In this document: piece after piece, positions 1 through 11,620 of the stretch
Numbering within the stretch: position 1 is the first letter of the stretch
Layout: every line of letters starts with the position of its first letter
Origin: Haliotis asinina
Lineage: Eukaryota > Mollusca > Gastropoda > Lepetellida > Haliotidae
Assembly (NCBI RefSeq): GCF_037392515.1
Contig: NC_090288.1
Coordinates: forward strand, 10,647,969-10,711,968
Reading direction: 5' to 3'
DNA: 64,000 nt
Notes under the pieces: generated by a model
The model's database searches: none
What the model was told of the DNA's origin: nothing
Seen by the model: only the letters and a program-made list of their open reading frames with translations
Made by a program: the position numbers and the translations under genes

Positions 1-86
1 TTCGATTATTTACAGACCGTCGCCATATAGCTGGAATATTGCTAAGTGCGACGTAAAACTAAACTCACTCACTCACTCATTATAAT
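1..86 (+). repeat. SINE-like repeat, 3' tail fragment
   Basis: The window opens inside a dispersed repeat whose 3' end reads through a conserved block (CAGACCGTCGCCATATAGCT, then a GCGACGTAAAAC block) into a run of ACTC units. Further copies lie near 23.9, 34.1, 35.5, 36.0, 49.5 and 55.2 kb. Only the tail is present because the window cuts the copy. Confidence 0.7.
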
Positions 87-690
87 GATAAAGCTCACTT
101 TGATAGTATGATAATTGATCACGTAGAATGAGGAAGTTCGCAATATATTCTGGAAATCTGGAGAGGATATGGCGAACATATGAGGTCCCCCATCGTTTAA
201 TCATTACGAGGGGAGGTCAAAGAGAAGTGAGCCTAACTATATTGTCGATGTCGATGTCGATGTCGATGTGGTGTCACCGTCCACAGATGTCCACCGTATC
301 CCGCATTTCGTGCTAAATGGGATTTGCATGGAGTTCGAAGCGAGCGTTGTGGACGCCTGTAGTATATAATATCTCGGACAGCTCGACCCCTACCCTTCTT
401 CTAGGATAGAAAATGCTATTTAGGTTTGATTTTAGCATGTTAAAAATTCAAAACTACTTACCAGTTGTAGTACATGCTTGATATCAAAAGGATTTTGCAT
501 GACACAACTCCTGTGACATAGCCATGTTCGAAGTGGTCGAAGTGAGAACATTGTAAATAGTATTATATTGACACTCACTTGACTTCCAAGACAGAAATTG
601 TTATGTTATAAGCCATTTGTCATGCACAATCCTATTATCCGTCAATCAAATATTTATTTAATACCAGTAGAAAGTGGTCTTTTCAAAGTA
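87..690. other. intergenic, no gene seen
   Basis: No convincing coding region. The only structured piece is a short hexamer microsatellite, four GTCGAT units at 244-267. The short open frame over it encodes a Met-Ser repeat caused by the microsatellite and is not taken as a gene. Confidence 0.6.
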
Positions 691-1000
691 GTCGATTCCA
701 GGTGCCTGTAAACAAGATAATTTACCCCCAGAAATGTAAATGAAATTTAGCGCCCCTGGTAGGTTTACCTCACATTACCTCACAGAGACGTTCTTCTCTG
801 ATTGGCTGAAATTACGTTCGCGGGGAGAGAACAGTGCATTGCTGTTAAAGAGGTCGATGTCGATGTAATTAAAAGTCGAAAAGCGTAGTTTTAATGATGG
901 GGTTTCATTTAAAACGATGTAAGTTACTGATTTACGTATTTGTAACTAATGTTATTCAAGGGGCGAATGGCAAAGAAATTACTCTCTCCTTGCATAGGGG
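690..1000 (+). repeat. dispersed repeat with CTGATTGG block (copy 1)
   Basis: The segment around 790-950 (CTGATTGGCTGAAA, then TAGTTTTAATGATGGGGTTT, then GTATTTGTA) matches 23180-23330 in the same order. This is an unclassified dispersed repeat of about 250-300 bp. No coding content was seen. Confidence 0.55.
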
Positions 1001-1246
1001 AAGACTACAAAGGGACGTAATCCACTTGTAGGTTGTGTCTAATAAAAGTATGTAAGGCGTAAAGATATTTGAATTGTTATTTCCGCCTAGAGTGCACCAC
1101 GTTTACATTGCGTAATGAATATTTCTGATAAATGTTTTGATATTGTGCTTTTGCTCCTATTTTAAGAATTTCAGATCACTGTAAAGTTCGTCGCCATATT
1201 GAAGAATTTCTCTTTTTTCGTGACTGCCACATAAAATTCAAAAGAA

Positions 1247-1445
1247 GGAACCTTACACTCAAGCAAACCTTCTTTGTAATTGTCAGTTTCAAGGAAAATG
1301 TGTTCACAGAGCACATGACATTCAATACAAGGCATACCACGCTTCCATGTCAAACGATGGAACCTTACACTCAAGCAAACCTTCTTTAAAATTGTCAGTG
1401 TCAAGGAAAATGTGTTCTCACAGCACAGGGCATTCAATACAAGCG
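1247..1445 (+). repeat. 112-bp tandem duplication (about 1.8 copies)
   Basis: The block starting GGAACCTTACACTCAAGC at 1247 recurs at 1359 with few changes, and both copies run on to CATTCAATACAAG. The minus-strand open frame of 94 codons here is built from the duplicated unit. It has regular cysteines but matches no family I recognise. Confidence 0.75.
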
Positions 1446-2039
1446 ACCTGTACAAACAGATAAACTGTTTCGATCAAGCGACTCTGGAAAGAGCATCCGT
1501 AAATAAAAAACACTGCCTTTGTTTTACTTTAGTCGATCAAGACAAACACCATTTTGTCATTCCTCTACGGAAAATAACACTCAGAGATTTCTGAACGCCA
1601 TGGACGGCTCCATTAATGTCCGAGGCTCTGTTGACAATCTATTAACATTTACTTTACATTATCCGTATCTACACATCATATCATACAGCAATGGATATCA
1701 ATACCTGCCCACTTTTGCAACTCTGTTTGCTATTTGACCATAGCAAACAAGCATAGAGAAGAACACATATTGATGCAGTTGATACTCGTCAACTGGTGCA
1801 GCCTCATCTTAGCTTCATCCCAAATATGACAAACTTAAAGGTCACAGCAAATGACACATTACTAAAACAGATTGGATTATATTGTTAAAAAAACCAGGTA
1901 AAATTAATTAATTTCCAATATTAATCGCGTTTCGGGATGAAGTGCCATACAACTGTTGTCCTCCTGGGAGGGTGCGTAAGTCCTGAAGCTTAGCTCTACA
2001 CACTTTTTTAATTGTAGAATATTTGTTGTTTTATTATTG
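1446..2039. other. intergenic, nothing recognised
   Basis: AT-rich sequence between a tandem duplication and a LINE tail. Two short overlapping open frames on the + strand have no recognisable domain and no supporting splice or start context. Confidence 0.5.
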
Positions 2040-2392
2040 CTAACTATCGTTATCATCGCGAATGGCTGAACCGAGGATATAAATCCATCTAAGGCCCTTG
2101 AACGTAATCAAAGTACTGTTCCCTGGGCTGGTGGTCTACTTGTAGCTGTTGGCGATGCTCAGCCCTTTTTTCACGTTGCACAGTCCTAATTTAAAGTTTT
2201 ATTTTAGAGATATATGCTTCTTTTATTTCATGATACTGTGATTTTGTAATCGGTTGTAATGTCCGTCGATGACAGGCTTTCATAATTTACAATGAAATAC
2301 TATGTAACACAATTAAATGTTCTCATCACTATACGACTGAAGTAATACCGAAATATTGTGACATTAAATCTTTATCACTCACTCACTTTTTA
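2040..2392 (+). mobile_element. LINE 3' UTR fragment (ACTC tail)
   Basis: A degenerate sense-strand copy of the LINE 3' end also found attached to reverse transcriptase sequence at 17.7-20.5 kb. It keeps the order of blocks: the GGCTGAA segment near 2066, a GTTGGCGATGCTCAGCCC segment near 2150, the CTGTGATTTT segment, CGATGACAGG near 2268, the GAAATATTGTGACATTAAAT block, and a CACTCACTCACTT tail ending about 2392. Confidence 0.6.
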
Positions 2393-2821
2393 ACAAGCCA
2401 TACCGGAGTAGTTCCTGAACACACGTAAGTGTTTCTGCACTGAACTCACTTAATCCAGTCAGCACAGTCACCAACAGGACGAATATTATTAATGTCTTCT
2501 CCGTTAATTCGACAAAAGAACAAGGCAAGAGTACTAATTTACAGACTAATCTATATATGAGTACCTGACGAGAAATACGGTTATATCAATTCATTGCTGT
2601 AGTCCTTGAAGAAGCTCTGAATCCTCATTGAGCGGGCGTTGCATATTGTATATGATTAGATACAGAACAACCTTTTGTTCTGTTGCTTTTATGCCGAATA
2701 ACTTAAGAGGAACCCAATTATATACGCCGAGCAGGCACGCGTCTGCTTTGAGCCTATGCGATCGAAATAACGAGCGAGCATATCGGAGTTTCCCTCTCCA
2801 ATAGACGACTGACTTTACAGA
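2393..2821 (+). promoter_or_regulatory. 5' flank and probable promoter of lectin gene A
   Basis: This stretch aligns by eye with the 5' flank of gene B (16.75-17.1 kb): shared blocks include GAGAAATACGG/ACAAGAAATAC, the CGTTGCATATT block, GAGGAAC/GGGGAAC, GTCTGC and ATAACGAGCG. A TATATAC sequence at about 2719-2725 sits some 100 bp before the start codon and could be a TATA element, but it is not obviously kept in gene B. The 5' UTR boundary cannot be fixed from sequence alone. Confidence 0.45.
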
Positions 2822-3128
2822 ATGAAGTTTGGGTTTATCACTCTCCTGTTGACATATCTTGTAAACTTAGAGTCTTGTTTAGTCAAGAGAGGTTTTGGAA
2901 ACAAGTGGGAGAACTTCACAAATGTCATAATAACCACTGACGTTCTGTCTGAAGTTTCCAACATTGGAAGCAATGTTGAATGTGTCTCACTGTGTCTTAT
3001 GAACGAAGCGTGTGTGTCTGCATTTTACAGACCACAACATCGACGGTGTCAGCTCCATGACGTGTTGTTCATGTCCCCTCAGGATGGACAAGAGGAGCCA
3101 GGGACAATGTACTACAGTCTTACAACAG
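2822..3128 (+). CDS. gene A exon 1: signal peptide and PAN/Apple-like domain
   Basis: Open from the ATG at 2822, which heads a hydrophobic leader (FITLLLTYLV). The exon ends on the first base of a codon at 3128 before the donor GTACGT. Exon 1 of genes B and C is also exactly 307 bp. An NFT glycosylation sequon sits at residue 31. Confidence 0.88.
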
Positions 3129-3413
3129 GTACGTAATCCTAAATCCAGTTTTGTGTAAACCGCGAAGTTAGATTGCTGATTTTGTTAGCCGGTGTTTAGA
3201 GTGTCAGTTCAGAGAATGTGAGTTCATGTGTTCACAGATTGGAGTAACCCACCGGATGAATAAATACTTTACTGTGAAAACGTAATTTCTAATCTAACAT
3301 ACATTTTACATGAACAGTTGTATTTGACCCATACCTGAAGGACATTTTGGTACATGTACCGTGTTTGTAAGACACCTACTGCAACATATCATTTTGACAG
3401 TATATATATGTTG

Positions 3414-3463
<50 letters not shown>

Positions 3464-6400
3464 AGACAACTCAAATGAAATTGCTTTACAAGTTTTATCT
3501 ATGTATCTGTGATGTAATATATTGATGCCTACTTGGGTGTCCCACGTCTTATGCATTTGATCAAAAATGTGTGTGTGTGTGAAAACGGGGAGTGTTAAAA
3601 GAGTGTTATTTTTAACTCACTGTGACCCCTAGTGATTTCATATATTCCTTTACATTTCAAGCGATTTCATGAAATCTCTGATTTTACGGTGTTCCATTAC
3701 TGTCAGGATATGAGTGAATGTGTGAAGTGAAATGTTTGTAGCTTAAATTAGCCCTTCCATTCTCTGGGAGTGTTTGTTGCTTTTAATATTTCCTTTGCCC
3801 TGCAATGCAACTGCCCAGATGATATCATGAATTCTGCACGTAAATCTAACAAAATCCAAATATTTTCACAGGTACTTGCCCATCAGACTACATCCACAAC
3901 CGACTCCTCAGTTTTTGCTATCAGCTCCATTTTGACAAGGCCTCTTACCAAGAGAGTCTTGCCGACTGTAGTTCAAGAGGAGAACACTTGGTTACCATTG
4001 ACAGTCCGGATAAGCAAAGTCACTTTGTAAAGCAGGCCACAGCCTCTTCAGGTGGGCATTTAATCCTCTATGACGTGACAGGATACAAGAGTCTTTAATA
4101 GAAAAAGAACCTTTTACAAGCGCAAGTTTAATTGGTATTGTTGGTTATGCATGTACTGGGAGTTTTAATTTGTAAACCTCTGGTAAACTACAATCTATTA
4201 AGAGTAAACTGGATACCGAATAGGTTTGGAAAGGTTTGCTAGGAGATTTTGAAAATATGAGATAAAAACAGTAAATTTCTTCGCTTTTTAGGGTGTACAG
4301 ATAAACGCACTGAGCGACGATTTCCTTTAATTGACATATCAGCGGAAAGTGTGAACGACCAAACCCCTGTCAGATATCTTAAAAACGCATGCATATATGA
4401 AATGGGTTTGTGTGCTAATGTTTAATGTCATACGAGAAATGGCTAGTAACATACCATGATTTCTCCTCTACATGAGAAAGCACGTAGGAGCCAAAATATA
4501 AATTAGATCTTACTAAAGATTCCAGCATTCTACATTTTCTCTTTGGGTCAACATAAATTAGTTGTGACAAATTTTTCACCATCAGTACTGGTGGACTAGG
4601 CAGATCGTCAAATTTAAAACCAAATATATATTGGAAATAGTACATCATTTTACTTGATAACTTGCTTGTGTATTTTTAAATGTCGGAGAAGGATGTTGGT
4701 GATGTTATTTCGCATAATTTCTCTTAAGAAATACAATGTCAAAAATTGCTGCTCCCTTGACAGATCATGAAATGACCGATTTCACCATTTGAACGATGTC
4801 CTGAATTAAATGAAACAGTTTAGCCTTGCACCTTTATAAAGACAACACGCGCACTTGTTTGGAAAGAGTCTACCGTAAATAAAAGAGATTTGTCAAAACA
4901 TACTACTATTTGTCAGGACACAACCTTTCCTCGTTCATTATTCTCTCTTCATAAATACCCAATGAAATATGAAAAAGAAATGGAATGAATGAATAATACA
5001 GGACGGTTTGACCAAAGGAAAATATGACCTCGGTGAGTCGTCTTGTACAATTCTTGTACAAATACAGGTGAAGATTCTGTCATCACAATATATTATCTTG
5101 GCACACACAGAACTTGAATGATTATAATAAAACAATAATATAAAAGTAAATCGTTAAATAGTGTGATAGACGCGCACCATTAGACTTAACTTTAAAGTCC
5201 ATAAAACTACTTTCAGTCAATAAATCATTATTCAGAACCGACGGCCACAGGTCAATGTACAAGTATATACACAGTGCAACAGCAGAGTGGATTTCTCTTC
5301 ATAATAGCATGATGGATAAACAAAGCAATATTTTCAATAAAATCCGGTTTGAAGTTGACAATGGTTGGATAAAATTAATTTATGTTTTGAAGGTTGTATC
5401 GTAAAATAAGTGGGTATATATTTGCTTATATTGTTTCTATGATAATCACAAATTAGAAGAACATGGTATTCACCATACAGGACATTCAATTTACAGTCTT
5501 TGCACACAGTAGATTTCTTTTGAAACCTTCCCTTATAACAGCTTAGATCATAATAAACAGAACGAAACTGTGACATGGTTATTCTTACTTTCTTGAGATT
5601 GATATACCATACATATGGTTCACACATGAAACGTTCTTTTAACGGGGAATAAGTAAATGTTCAGGGACTGTTTTGGAGTTTGCATGCCACTCATGTATAA
5701 AATAATCTTTGCATCTTCTTACAAGTAAATTTAATAAATGGTGGTTATTTCGAACTCCTTGCCATACCCACACGTGGCTACTGACTATGTTATTACTGAA
5801 AACAAAACACCTTCGGTGGTGCAAGAGCATATATTAACAACACCATCTCAAGTACAGTTCATATGCATGCATCTTTGACATCTGAGTGCAATAGGTAAGT
5901 CTTATACGTATATAGAAATCCCTGTACATTCTTATGTGCATATGTTAACAGATTGGTAAATATTAACGCTTGTTAAAGATTTGCTGGCATCTTGTAGCTG
6001 TATGATAAAATGTGACAGAAATTTCTTATGTCTAATAGTAACTGGTGAAAACCCAAAGACTAAGTTTTGATATGTTGTTAAGACATTTTTGGTGGGTATG
6101 TAATGTTCACGATATGGATTGAGTGCGGGACATTTATGAATATCGTGTACCTCATCGCCGATTACATAGAAACATATTTCGGTAAAAGTAGGTATTTTTC
6201 AAAAGCAGTTATTTGTTTATAGCGTTGATAATACTATTCCTTTCGGTCTAGATCTGGTTCTTTCCCTCCACCGTTGAATAAACTGTTAAAACACGTTCAG
6301 CTTTCAAAGCTAGAAAAGACGTGCATATACCGAGGGATATACAAACACATCTGATAATCCAGTGCTGTCTAATAAACCTTTGATGAAGGACACTGGCCAA

Positions 6401-6665
6401 TAGTCTCTAACCTGGCCAAGATGTCTGGGGAGGTTATGTCAGGGTTAGGACTGGGGTAGGGGTTGTGCGAGAAGGTTGCAATGAAATGGTACCTGGCATA
6501 TATACTGTCCTTGTGGGGTTATGAACATAACGTCCTGGCTGGACGTGTAGATAGCCTGGAGATATTCTCCTACGATGTTCCACCCCACGGTGACGTGGCC
6601 CTTGGTGATCTAACACCTTCGCGCTGATTTCGGTACGTGAGGTAGACTGGGTTATTTGTCTTTTT

Positions 6666-6696
<31 letters not shown>

Positions 6697-9600
6697 TGGG
6701 GGGGTGGGGGGTGGGGTGGGGTTGTGTGTGTGTTACACGCGTACAAGCCCTAATCATCGTTCAGTACAAGAATATGGCAGAAGGAGGAGGTAGATGAGAC
6801 ACTCGGAGTGCGACATCAGAGAAATAAGTGACGGAGAGTTGTGTGGGGAACAGTTTCAACGTACAGGAAGTCAGGAGGTCTCGATCTCCAGCCCAGAAGA
6901 ACAACTTCCGGATGTCAACAACATGGAAGCTGAAATTACTCGTTTGGAGAAACGACGCACTGAACTGAAACAGAGAGAGCGAGAAAGACATCTACAAGCG
7001 TTGCGGGATGAAGTTAACCAACTCGAGATGGATCATACAGAAAGTGGACGCCAGAACACGGTAAATATTGACAATGTGACATGGAACGATCTCCGTGACA
7101 ATCCCGCGGATCCAGAATCAAGCCTCGACCCTCCTGGGTCAGTTTGCTAACCCGCTGGACAGTTCTGTGTCGCAAGGAGTACAAGGGTCAAATGCCTGTC
7201 GTCGTGAAGGTGGGGTATCTGAGGTATTAATAAGATCAGGCTTGGAGGCTAAGGCAGTCGAGAGAGTGGTCAGCCCTCAGATTTGGCCTCATACCACTTT
7301 ACAGTATGAACATGTTGCTAAAGACATTAAGTTTCATTAGTTAGTGTAGGTATGTGTCATGGCATTGAACAAAGGGTATGTCAGACATGAGGTGTTGCAG
7401 AATTGTTTGAGGGAGATCTGCTTCACAGCAGCAGTTAACGAGTTCGATATCAAAGCAGAGCATATTGCAGACGTTTTTCAACAGATTGCCAGATTTGCTC
7501 TCCAGGTGTGATCTAGATTCCAAATACAATGACAGCTCAGTTTGCTGTCCTAACAGCCGGTGTTAGATGTTTTGAAGACTTTGTTCCTGCTGTGTGTTTC
7601 ACCTTGGAACATGAGTGGTGATTTTCATGTACCTTTTCCCTCTTCACATAATTGAATCCACTTTCGAAAGATGTCAGGATTTCTCAGTGGGCAGCCTTTG
7701 CGGAGGGAACAAGAAGGAATCTGATTTTACAGCTGAAAAGTTATTTCCTATTTTGTGCATTTTATAATCTGAAGCCAGTGGAGACAAGTTTTACCACAAT
7801 AGCGGCATACATACAGTTTCTCAGCAGGGCTTTCAAGACTTCAGCAGCTACAAAAAAAAAGCTATGTTAATGGTGTAAACATTCTGCATTTAGTCCATGG
7901 ATTTGAATCTGAACACTTATCCAGCTATGAAATTACTCTTCTGTATCGGGAATTAGCACAATTAAATCCTCTTTGTCCCCACAAAGCCTTAGACATCACC
8001 CCTGAAATTTCAACACATCTTCTTACACTCCTTGACCTGGGATCCCCATGTGATGCAGCATATTGGTGTATATTTTATTTGCCCTTTTCCTGATGGCCAG
8101 AAAATCAAATTTGGTAGCACAAACTCCACATCAACGGATGAGGTAGACAAGATGCATTGTTGGTGTCCTTAAGATGGAGTAAAACCATCCAGTTTGGGGA
8201 AAGAGTACTACAGCTACCGTTGGCCAGTATTCCCTGGGGTAACATTTCACTTTGCCATGGTAACGTGACGTCATGAACAGTGTTATGACGTCACGTTTCT
8301 TTCGTTGACATGCGGCGACGGCGAGTAGTCAGCCTATGTTTGAGAGTAGATTTGGGTTCATATTCCTCAGTTTGGCGACTCCGGTAATGTACAGAATATT
8401 ACATTCGTTCCCATACCATACTATGTTTTCAACAGTCGTGCATAAATATCATCCCTTGCTCTCGCTCGTGAAATACCAACATTTAGTCGCCCGTATGTTA
8501 AACATAATATGATTATGGGACCTCATATATTATCCCCTATATAATCACCTTTATCCATGTCTGTACCATATCTTCCACTTACAATGTGGATATGAAGCAA
8601 ACGACACATTTCTAAAAGAAATCTCAAATGTGTTGATTTGAGTATCGCAAGATATTCGTGTAGATAAGAATACATCGTTCAGAGTCATTCAAATCATCAC
8701 AGTCATCCGATATGTACTTTTAACCACTTTCGTTAAAATTTGAGTGTTGGAGAGTTCTTGCGTTTAAATCGCCTACCGGGAGGACATCGCTGCACGCAAC
8801 ATTCCCAGAGTAATCGCAATAAGCATATAAATATCATTATGGGAAAAGATACGTGTAGAATACCAGTTTGTTCCTCCTGGTTGTATGTACGCAAATATAA
8901 ACATTCTGTTTTAACAGTGGAAAACATACCTTTGTCAGATATTGTGTTTACTTCATTATGAATGTGTTTACCATGTGGCTGACAACATTCCTTGGATACG
9001 TCCAGATGATCTGCCTCACTCAGACAATTGTACGCCTGGGATCTGATAACTTTTTGTATAGGAAATAACTGCCACTGTAGTACTAAAATCACAATCAACA
9101 ACCCATGTCCCTGTTAAATGGATATTCTTTAAGAAAGCTCATAAAGCCTTGGTCATGTAATTTATTTACCAGTCCAGGTACGTTCCATGTTATAAACCAA
9201 AACGCCACTACTTGAATCAGTACCTTCTTTTATAAATCCTTATGGACATGGGTGTCTTTGACTGGGGCCCGGTCGTACCACTATCGATATATCTGTACTG
9301 ACGATCGCCTCCCGTACGCCTACGGCCATCCTGTATACGTCTGGGTGCTTCGCGCCTGTCAATCTCGGGGCTGCTAGAGGCAATGGCATTTTCTACCACA
9401 ATAAGTTGTAGTGTCCTTTTTTCCAGTATCTGACATCTCTTTTAGTTTCTTTCTCTGTTTAATGGTCAGGTCATATGCCAATTTTTTTTTCTTTTGGTTG
9501 ATTTCGTTTCTTCAGAGCCCATATTTTGCTTTCGGTATCCCAATATGCAGCTATAAGTGGTCTTGGTTTTCTGGCCTGTTCACCACCACTACGTTTAATG

Positions 9601-11229
9601 TCGCTGGATTGTATGCAGTCTTCAGACTCCTTACAGAGTTCAACTCGTGCACTGCCATGTTTCTACAGTCAATGTACGGTTCATGCTGTTCAGTCTCAGG
9701 AATCCCAAATAACTCAATATTGTCTCCGCGACTGAAAATTTCCAGTCCAATTTTCAAACTCGTAAAGCTGATCACTTTGGAATGCATACCTTTCCTCAAA
9801 ATTTTCGTTACGAGAGTCAATATCTAGTCGCAAAACATGTTGATCCTCGATGAACCTACCAACATCACTCTTCAGCGTTTTTGCTCGGTTATGGAGCAGA
9901 ACTTCATAACCATTCAGTATTTCTTGCAAAACTTAGGAGTTAGGTAGATGAAAAATTTACTTATGTAGGATATGAAAAATACTAAACGATGTTCCGTGTA
10001 AAAGCATGTTTATGACATGAGTGAATGGTCTGGTATCTAACGAGAGAAGTCGAATGACATCCCTCATGACACTGATGTCAAAAGATTCTAACTTTGGATG
10101 CCCACCTTTTCGTACACGGTTCTGTTTATTGGTTGTTGGTTTATTTCTCACAAGTTTCAGCACGATGTTCTTTTTTATGCCGAGAGCAAAGTTGTACGTT
10201 TCATGATATCCGACACCTTATAAATCGGTTTGCTAGGTTGGCTCTCTTTCTTGAAGAAAAAATACGCACCTTTCTAATTAAACGCAAGCAGTCTGCGTTC
10301 TGCTGTTTATTTTGTCTGACAAAACATTCACTTGCAAAGTTTGAGATCGATTGGATCATTGGATGAAGAGTTATTTACCAAAATACCTGGTCCGCATGCA
10401 TGTCATGCCAAACTATAGGGTTATGGAGCTAAATTAGGCGACCAACAATAAATCTACTTGGCTAACCCAGTCAGTTTAAAGGAGCATGGAATCGAAGTGT
10501 ACTAAAGTAGCTTGGAACATGTTCTATCTTTCAGGGTACTATTACACTTGTCAGTCTACCTGGAAGGCCTAGTTATGTCCTTCAGGAAATGGTGCTGTAG
10601 ACATTCAGAATGGATGTGTTGGCAATATCTAAGGCGACACTTAACCTTTGTCACTGTCAAACATTCAATTTTTAAAACAGAAAATAACAAACCTTTTCCA
10701 CATTCCCCAAAATCTGAAAACACTTTACACAAATTAAAGGTACTCAACTCTAAAGGGCTATCATAACCAGCTACGATTGGTACAGCTGACGTGAAGACCA
10801 CATAGAGACCGCAGAGACTGTTCCAATTCCATTTCGGTCTTCAGTATTCGGTTAGTACGGGTAGATGACCCCAGCAGAACAGCATGCCCGGTCTTTACTA
10901 TCCTCAGGAATTAAATCCAAGACAGAAAGTGAATGTGCTCTAAATGGACCACTGATTTTAGTTCTTCTCTTATCTGACTTTATGCTTTGATCATTTCAGA
11001 TACTAAAGCATACAGTTACTACATCGATGGATCAGATGCGGACACTGAAGGGCAGTGGGTATACAACGATGGTCGACCTGTAACCTATTTCGCTTGGGCC
11101 CCAGGTTACCCGAAAAATTCCACAGTAAGCACAGACTACCTTATGGCTCACAGGTACACTGCCTTTCGGTGGCAAGACAAAGGTCCAGCTCCAACAAGAG
11201 CCTATGTTTGTGAGAAATATCTTTCATGA
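2822..11229 (+). CDS. secreted PAN/Apple plus C-type lectin-like protein, gene A (3 exons)
   Basis: Exons 2822-3128, 3872-4051 and 11000-11229 join with phase-1 introns into 239 codons including the stop (238 residues). Residues 1 to about 19 are a hydrophobic signal peptide. Residues 50-80 carry a PAN/Apple-type cysteine core (C54, C58, C64, C76, with the pattern CVSAFYR). From residue 103 a C-type lectin-like domain runs to the end, with C105/C118 (long-form N-terminal pair) and C135/C233 (the conserved outer disulphide), plus the hallmark stretch YFAW and the closing VCEK. The EPN/QPD and WND sugar-calcium motifs are replaced (GYPKN, WQD) and both cysteines of the second disulphide are absent. 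Secreted recognition or structural proteins are typical of this fold; ligand and role are unknown. Splice donors are GTACGT and GTGGGC, and both acceptors end in CAG. Confidence 0.85.
3417..3462 (+). repeat. (GT)n microsatellite in gene A intron 1
   Basis: About 23 uninterrupted GT units. A shorter GT run follows near 3568. Confidence 0.95.
3872..4051 (+). CDS. gene A exon 2: first half of the C-type lectin-like domain
   Basis: The acceptor TTTTCACAG precedes 3872. The exon is 180 bp, phase 1 at both ends, and ends before the donor GTGGGC. It encodes CPSDYIHNR, FCYQL and the motif ADCSSRGEHLVTIDS that opens a long-form CTLD. Genes B and C have the same exon length. Confidence 0.88.
4200..5320 (+). 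other. gene A intron 2 segment shared with gene B intron 2
   Basis: Ordered blocks here match gene B intron 2 (24.25-27.5 kb): AAAAACAGTAAATTTC near 4267 and 24336, the AGCACGTAGGAGC/AGCGCGTAGTAGC segment near 4480 and 25057, ACCATTTGAAC near 4785 and 25478, and the sequence around 4960 and 25650. Gene B carries LINE and Tc1 insertions that this copy lacks. No coding potential is supported; the minus-strand open frames are chance. Confidence 0.7.
5321..6420. other. gene A intron 2, nothing recognised
   Basis: AT-rich sequence without a domain, RNA gene or repeat that I can name. Two short minus-strand open frames (5334-5627, 5639-5830) show no family features. Confidence 0.5.
6671..6731 (+). 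repeat. GT microsatellite with a four-run G-quadruplex motif
   Basis: A GT run of about 13 units is followed at 6698-6721 by runs of seven, six, four and four G separated by single T, then GT again. The G-runs with one-base loops fit a parallel G-quadruplex on the + strand. Confidence 0.85.
8262..8297 (+). promoter_or_regulatory. perfect 13-bp inverted repeat carrying two CRE sites
   Basis: AACGTGACGTCAT at 8262-8274 and its exact reverse complement at 8285-8297 enclose a 10-base loop. Each arm contains the palindrome TGACGTCA, the CREB/ATF consensus (8266-8273 and 8286-8293). It sits at the end of the tyrosine-recombinase fossil, so it may be an element-borne terminus or promoter. Confidence 0.6.
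8720..9930 (-). mobile_element. LINE fragment: ORF1 C-terminal part and start of ORF2 endonuclease
   Basis: Read on the minus strand from 9930, the sequence encodes a coiled-coil-like stretch and then an ORF1-type RNA-binding core (GDNIELFGIPETEQ, NVVVVNRPENQD, KQRKKLKEMSDTGKK). Just beyond, around 9190, comes WNVPGLVNKL with GFMSFLKEY, which resembles the N-terminus of a LINE apurinic-type endonuclease. Frames are interrupted by stops and shifts, so this is a dead 5' part of a LINE with no RT seen here. It lies in gene A intron 2. Confidence 0.6.
9979..10062 (+). repeat. partial copy of a short palindromic MITE family
   Basis: The segment beginning ATACTAAACGATGTTCCGTG matches the left arm and centre of the complete copy at 34781-34916, including GGTATCTAACGAG. 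A weaker copy of the centre lies near 29.09 kb in gene B intron 2, suggesting insertion before the A/B duplication. Confidence 0.55.
10063..10990. other. 3' part of gene A intron 2, nothing recognised
   Basis: No domain, RNA gene or named repeat was seen. It ends with the pyrimidine-rich acceptor of exon 3. Confidence 0.5.
11000..11229 (+). CDS. gene A exon 3: second half of the CTLD and stop
   Basis: The acceptor ATCATTTCAG precedes 11000 and the stop TGA is at 11227-11229; length 230 bp. It encodes YIDGSDADTEGQWVYNDG, then TYFAWAPGYPKNSTVSTDYL, then RWQDKG and YVCEKYLS. The loop reads GYPKNST, giving an N-glycosylation sequon in place of the EPN triplet. The cysteines expected after the loop and after WND are missing. 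Confidence 0.88.
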
Positions 11230-11620
11230 AGTTCCTTGTTCGAAGAAAATGTCAGCGCCTAGATGTATTGTACCAGGCCAATTTACGTGTACAGCACATG
11301 CACTAACCAACTACATCGCCCAAAATGAAGTGTTATCCTTATAACGTTAGCTGCAATGCCTTGTCTTGGTGGAATATCTTAATATGCAGGCTCTAGTGGT
11401 GGTGTGGGATGGAAATGTGCCATGTATCAAATGACATTGAGATAAGTATGAAGTATCATACTAAGCCAAGGCAATAGGTTCCAATATGGCTAATATTAGT
11501 TTTGGTTACAATGACCTACATTTTTCGTTTTACTTTTTCTTCGACATATTGTGATTCACTATTTCAGTTTCGTTTTATCTTTTCGACGATTTTGTATTCG
11601 TTAGTGTATCACTTGTGACA

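Larger units (their letters stand above)
6420..8300 (+). mobile_element. fossil tyrosine-recombinase retroelement (DIRS/Ngaro-like), broken
   Basis: Two parts are recognisable. A first open region (about 6790-7340) encodes a charged coiled-coil-like stretch (EAEITRLEKRR, then QALRDEVNQLE) and then a segment with SPQIWPHTTLQYEHV, as in ORF1 of tyrosine-recombinase retroelements of molluscs. A second region (about 7640-8240) encodes a recombinase core-binding segment (SQWAAFAEGTRRNLILQLKS, then ITPEISTHLLTLLDL). The element is broken in several places and no reverse transcriptase part was seen, so DIRS-like versus Crypton-like is not certain. It lies in gene A intron 2 and was not seen in gene B. 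Confidence 0.6.

Noticed and set aside
6434-6757. 107-codon minus-strand open frame
   Set aside because: About a third of it is the translated GT/G-rich low-complexity tract; the rest has no recognisable domain.
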